From contig JAKUDP010000004.1 in the NCBI GenBank assembly GCA_022570795.1, forward strand, positions 310,001-374,000: a DNA stretch of 64,000 nt, given 5' to 3'. Under the pieces are notes generated by a model. The model searched no databases. It was not told the origin of the DNA and saw only the letters and a list, made by a program, of their open reading frames with translations. Below are positions 63,837 through 64,000 of this stretch, one piece after another. This stretch comes from Sphaerulina vaccinii. Lineage: Eukaryota > Ascomycota > Dothideomycetes > Mycosphaerellales > Mycosphaerellaceae. The translations under genes and the position numbers were made by a program. Each line of letters begins with the position of its first letter. Within the stretch, counting starts at the first letter, position 1.

Positions 63837-64000
63837 CTACAACTTAACCCCCGCCTTCCAAACCGGTCCAACAAGATGATCATACGCACTCAAACTCAAC
63901 GTATCACCCGGCACACCCGTAGTATGCATACTCAAACCCCTCGTATCAATCATATCCGGCGTAAGTTCCTCCACTTTCGTAGCTCCAATAAGTCTCATAT
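63837..64000 (-). CDS. FMN-dependent 2-hydroxy-acid (lactate-type) dehydrogenase, C-terminal end (partial)
   Basis: Runs off the right edge; stop at 63839-63837. The 50-odd residues visible contain MRLIGATKVEELTPDMIDTR, then GLSMHTTGVPGD and LSLSAYDHLVGP. This is the C-terminal shape of FMN-dependent L-lactate dehydrogenase / glycolate-oxidase family proteins, where MxLxGxxxxxEL is conserved. Whether a cytochrome b5 domain is present at the N-terminus cannot be seen. Confidence 0.7.
   Translation of the reverse strand, partial: MRLIGATKVEELTPDMIDTRGLSMHTTGVPGDTLSLSAYDHLVGPVWKAGVKL

Noticed and set aside
1..64000. CRISPR array, phage or bacterial operon features
   Set aside because: No regular short direct repeats with spacers, no Shine-Dalgarno logic; introns and gene families are fungal.

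Overview
The window is nuclear DNA from a filamentous ascomycete. The best fit is a Dothideomycete of the Mycosphaerella/Capnodiales type. Evidence: a two-subunit fungal type-I fatty acid synthase, many short GT-AG introns of 45-75 bp with CTNAC branch points, a secreted cutinase, a GH43 enzyme, a HET-ankyrin gene, and a set of longer introns that share sequence with one another as introner-like elements do. Genes lie on both strands with no operon logic. I found no CRISPR array, tRNA, rRNA or complete transposon.

Layout. 1-9.8 kb: fatty acid synthase alpha (minus, runs off the left edge) and beta (plus), head to head over a ~1.2 kb shared promoter. 10-12.2 kb: degenerate repeats, then a 3-ketoacyl-CoA thiolase. 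13.2-14.2 kb: an uncharacterised gene with an introner-like intron and an in-frame stop; its intact paralog is at 53.2-53.9 kb. 14.6-19.9 kb: cutinase, a frameshifted F-box gene, a DUF3245-type protein and the succinyl-CoA ligase beta subunit. 20.3-25.9 kb: a heavily broken flavin monooxygenase (FMO) pseudogene, a ~235 bp tandem duplication, an unknown four-exon gene whose three introns all look introner-like, and a second FMO with one frameshift. 26.4-36.4 kb: a small unknown protein, a DUF4396-type membrane protein, a metallo-beta-lactamase-fold hydrolase, a HET-ankyrin gene lacking its HET core, an RS-like nuclear protein and an amino acid permease. 36.6-44.2 kb: two small F-box/2EXR-like proteins, an Hsp70-like pseudogene between direct repeats, a nine-exon trimethyllysine dioxygenase, a small secreted protein and a GH43 arabinanase-like enzyme. 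45.1-51.4 kb: an MFS sugar transporter, a seven-exon nitrilase-family amidase and eIF3 subunit L. 51.7-64 kb: the second copy of the unknown family, a cyclin-L-like protein, a Ser/Thr-rich secreted repeat protein, an acidic unknown protein, two F-box paralogs and the C-terminal end of an FMN-dependent 2-hydroxy-acid dehydrogenase.

How the genes relate. Housekeeping lipid and energy genes (FAS alpha/beta, thiolase, succinyl-CoA ligase, trimethyllysine dioxygenase for carnitine) sit among fast-evolving accessory genes (F-box family, HET, cutinase, small secreted protein, FMO copies). The most notable feature is the intron population. Ordinary introns here are 45-75 bp. Seven introns of 106-147 bp share a 3' block close to TTTCAGAGATACTTGCTTAC that contains the branch point, and several share upstream blocks too. 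They occur in five unrelated genes on both strands and are absent from the matching places in paralogs, as expected for recently gained, multiplying introns.

All splice sites were placed by eye from reading frame, GT-AG borders and family conservation. No search or alignment program was run.
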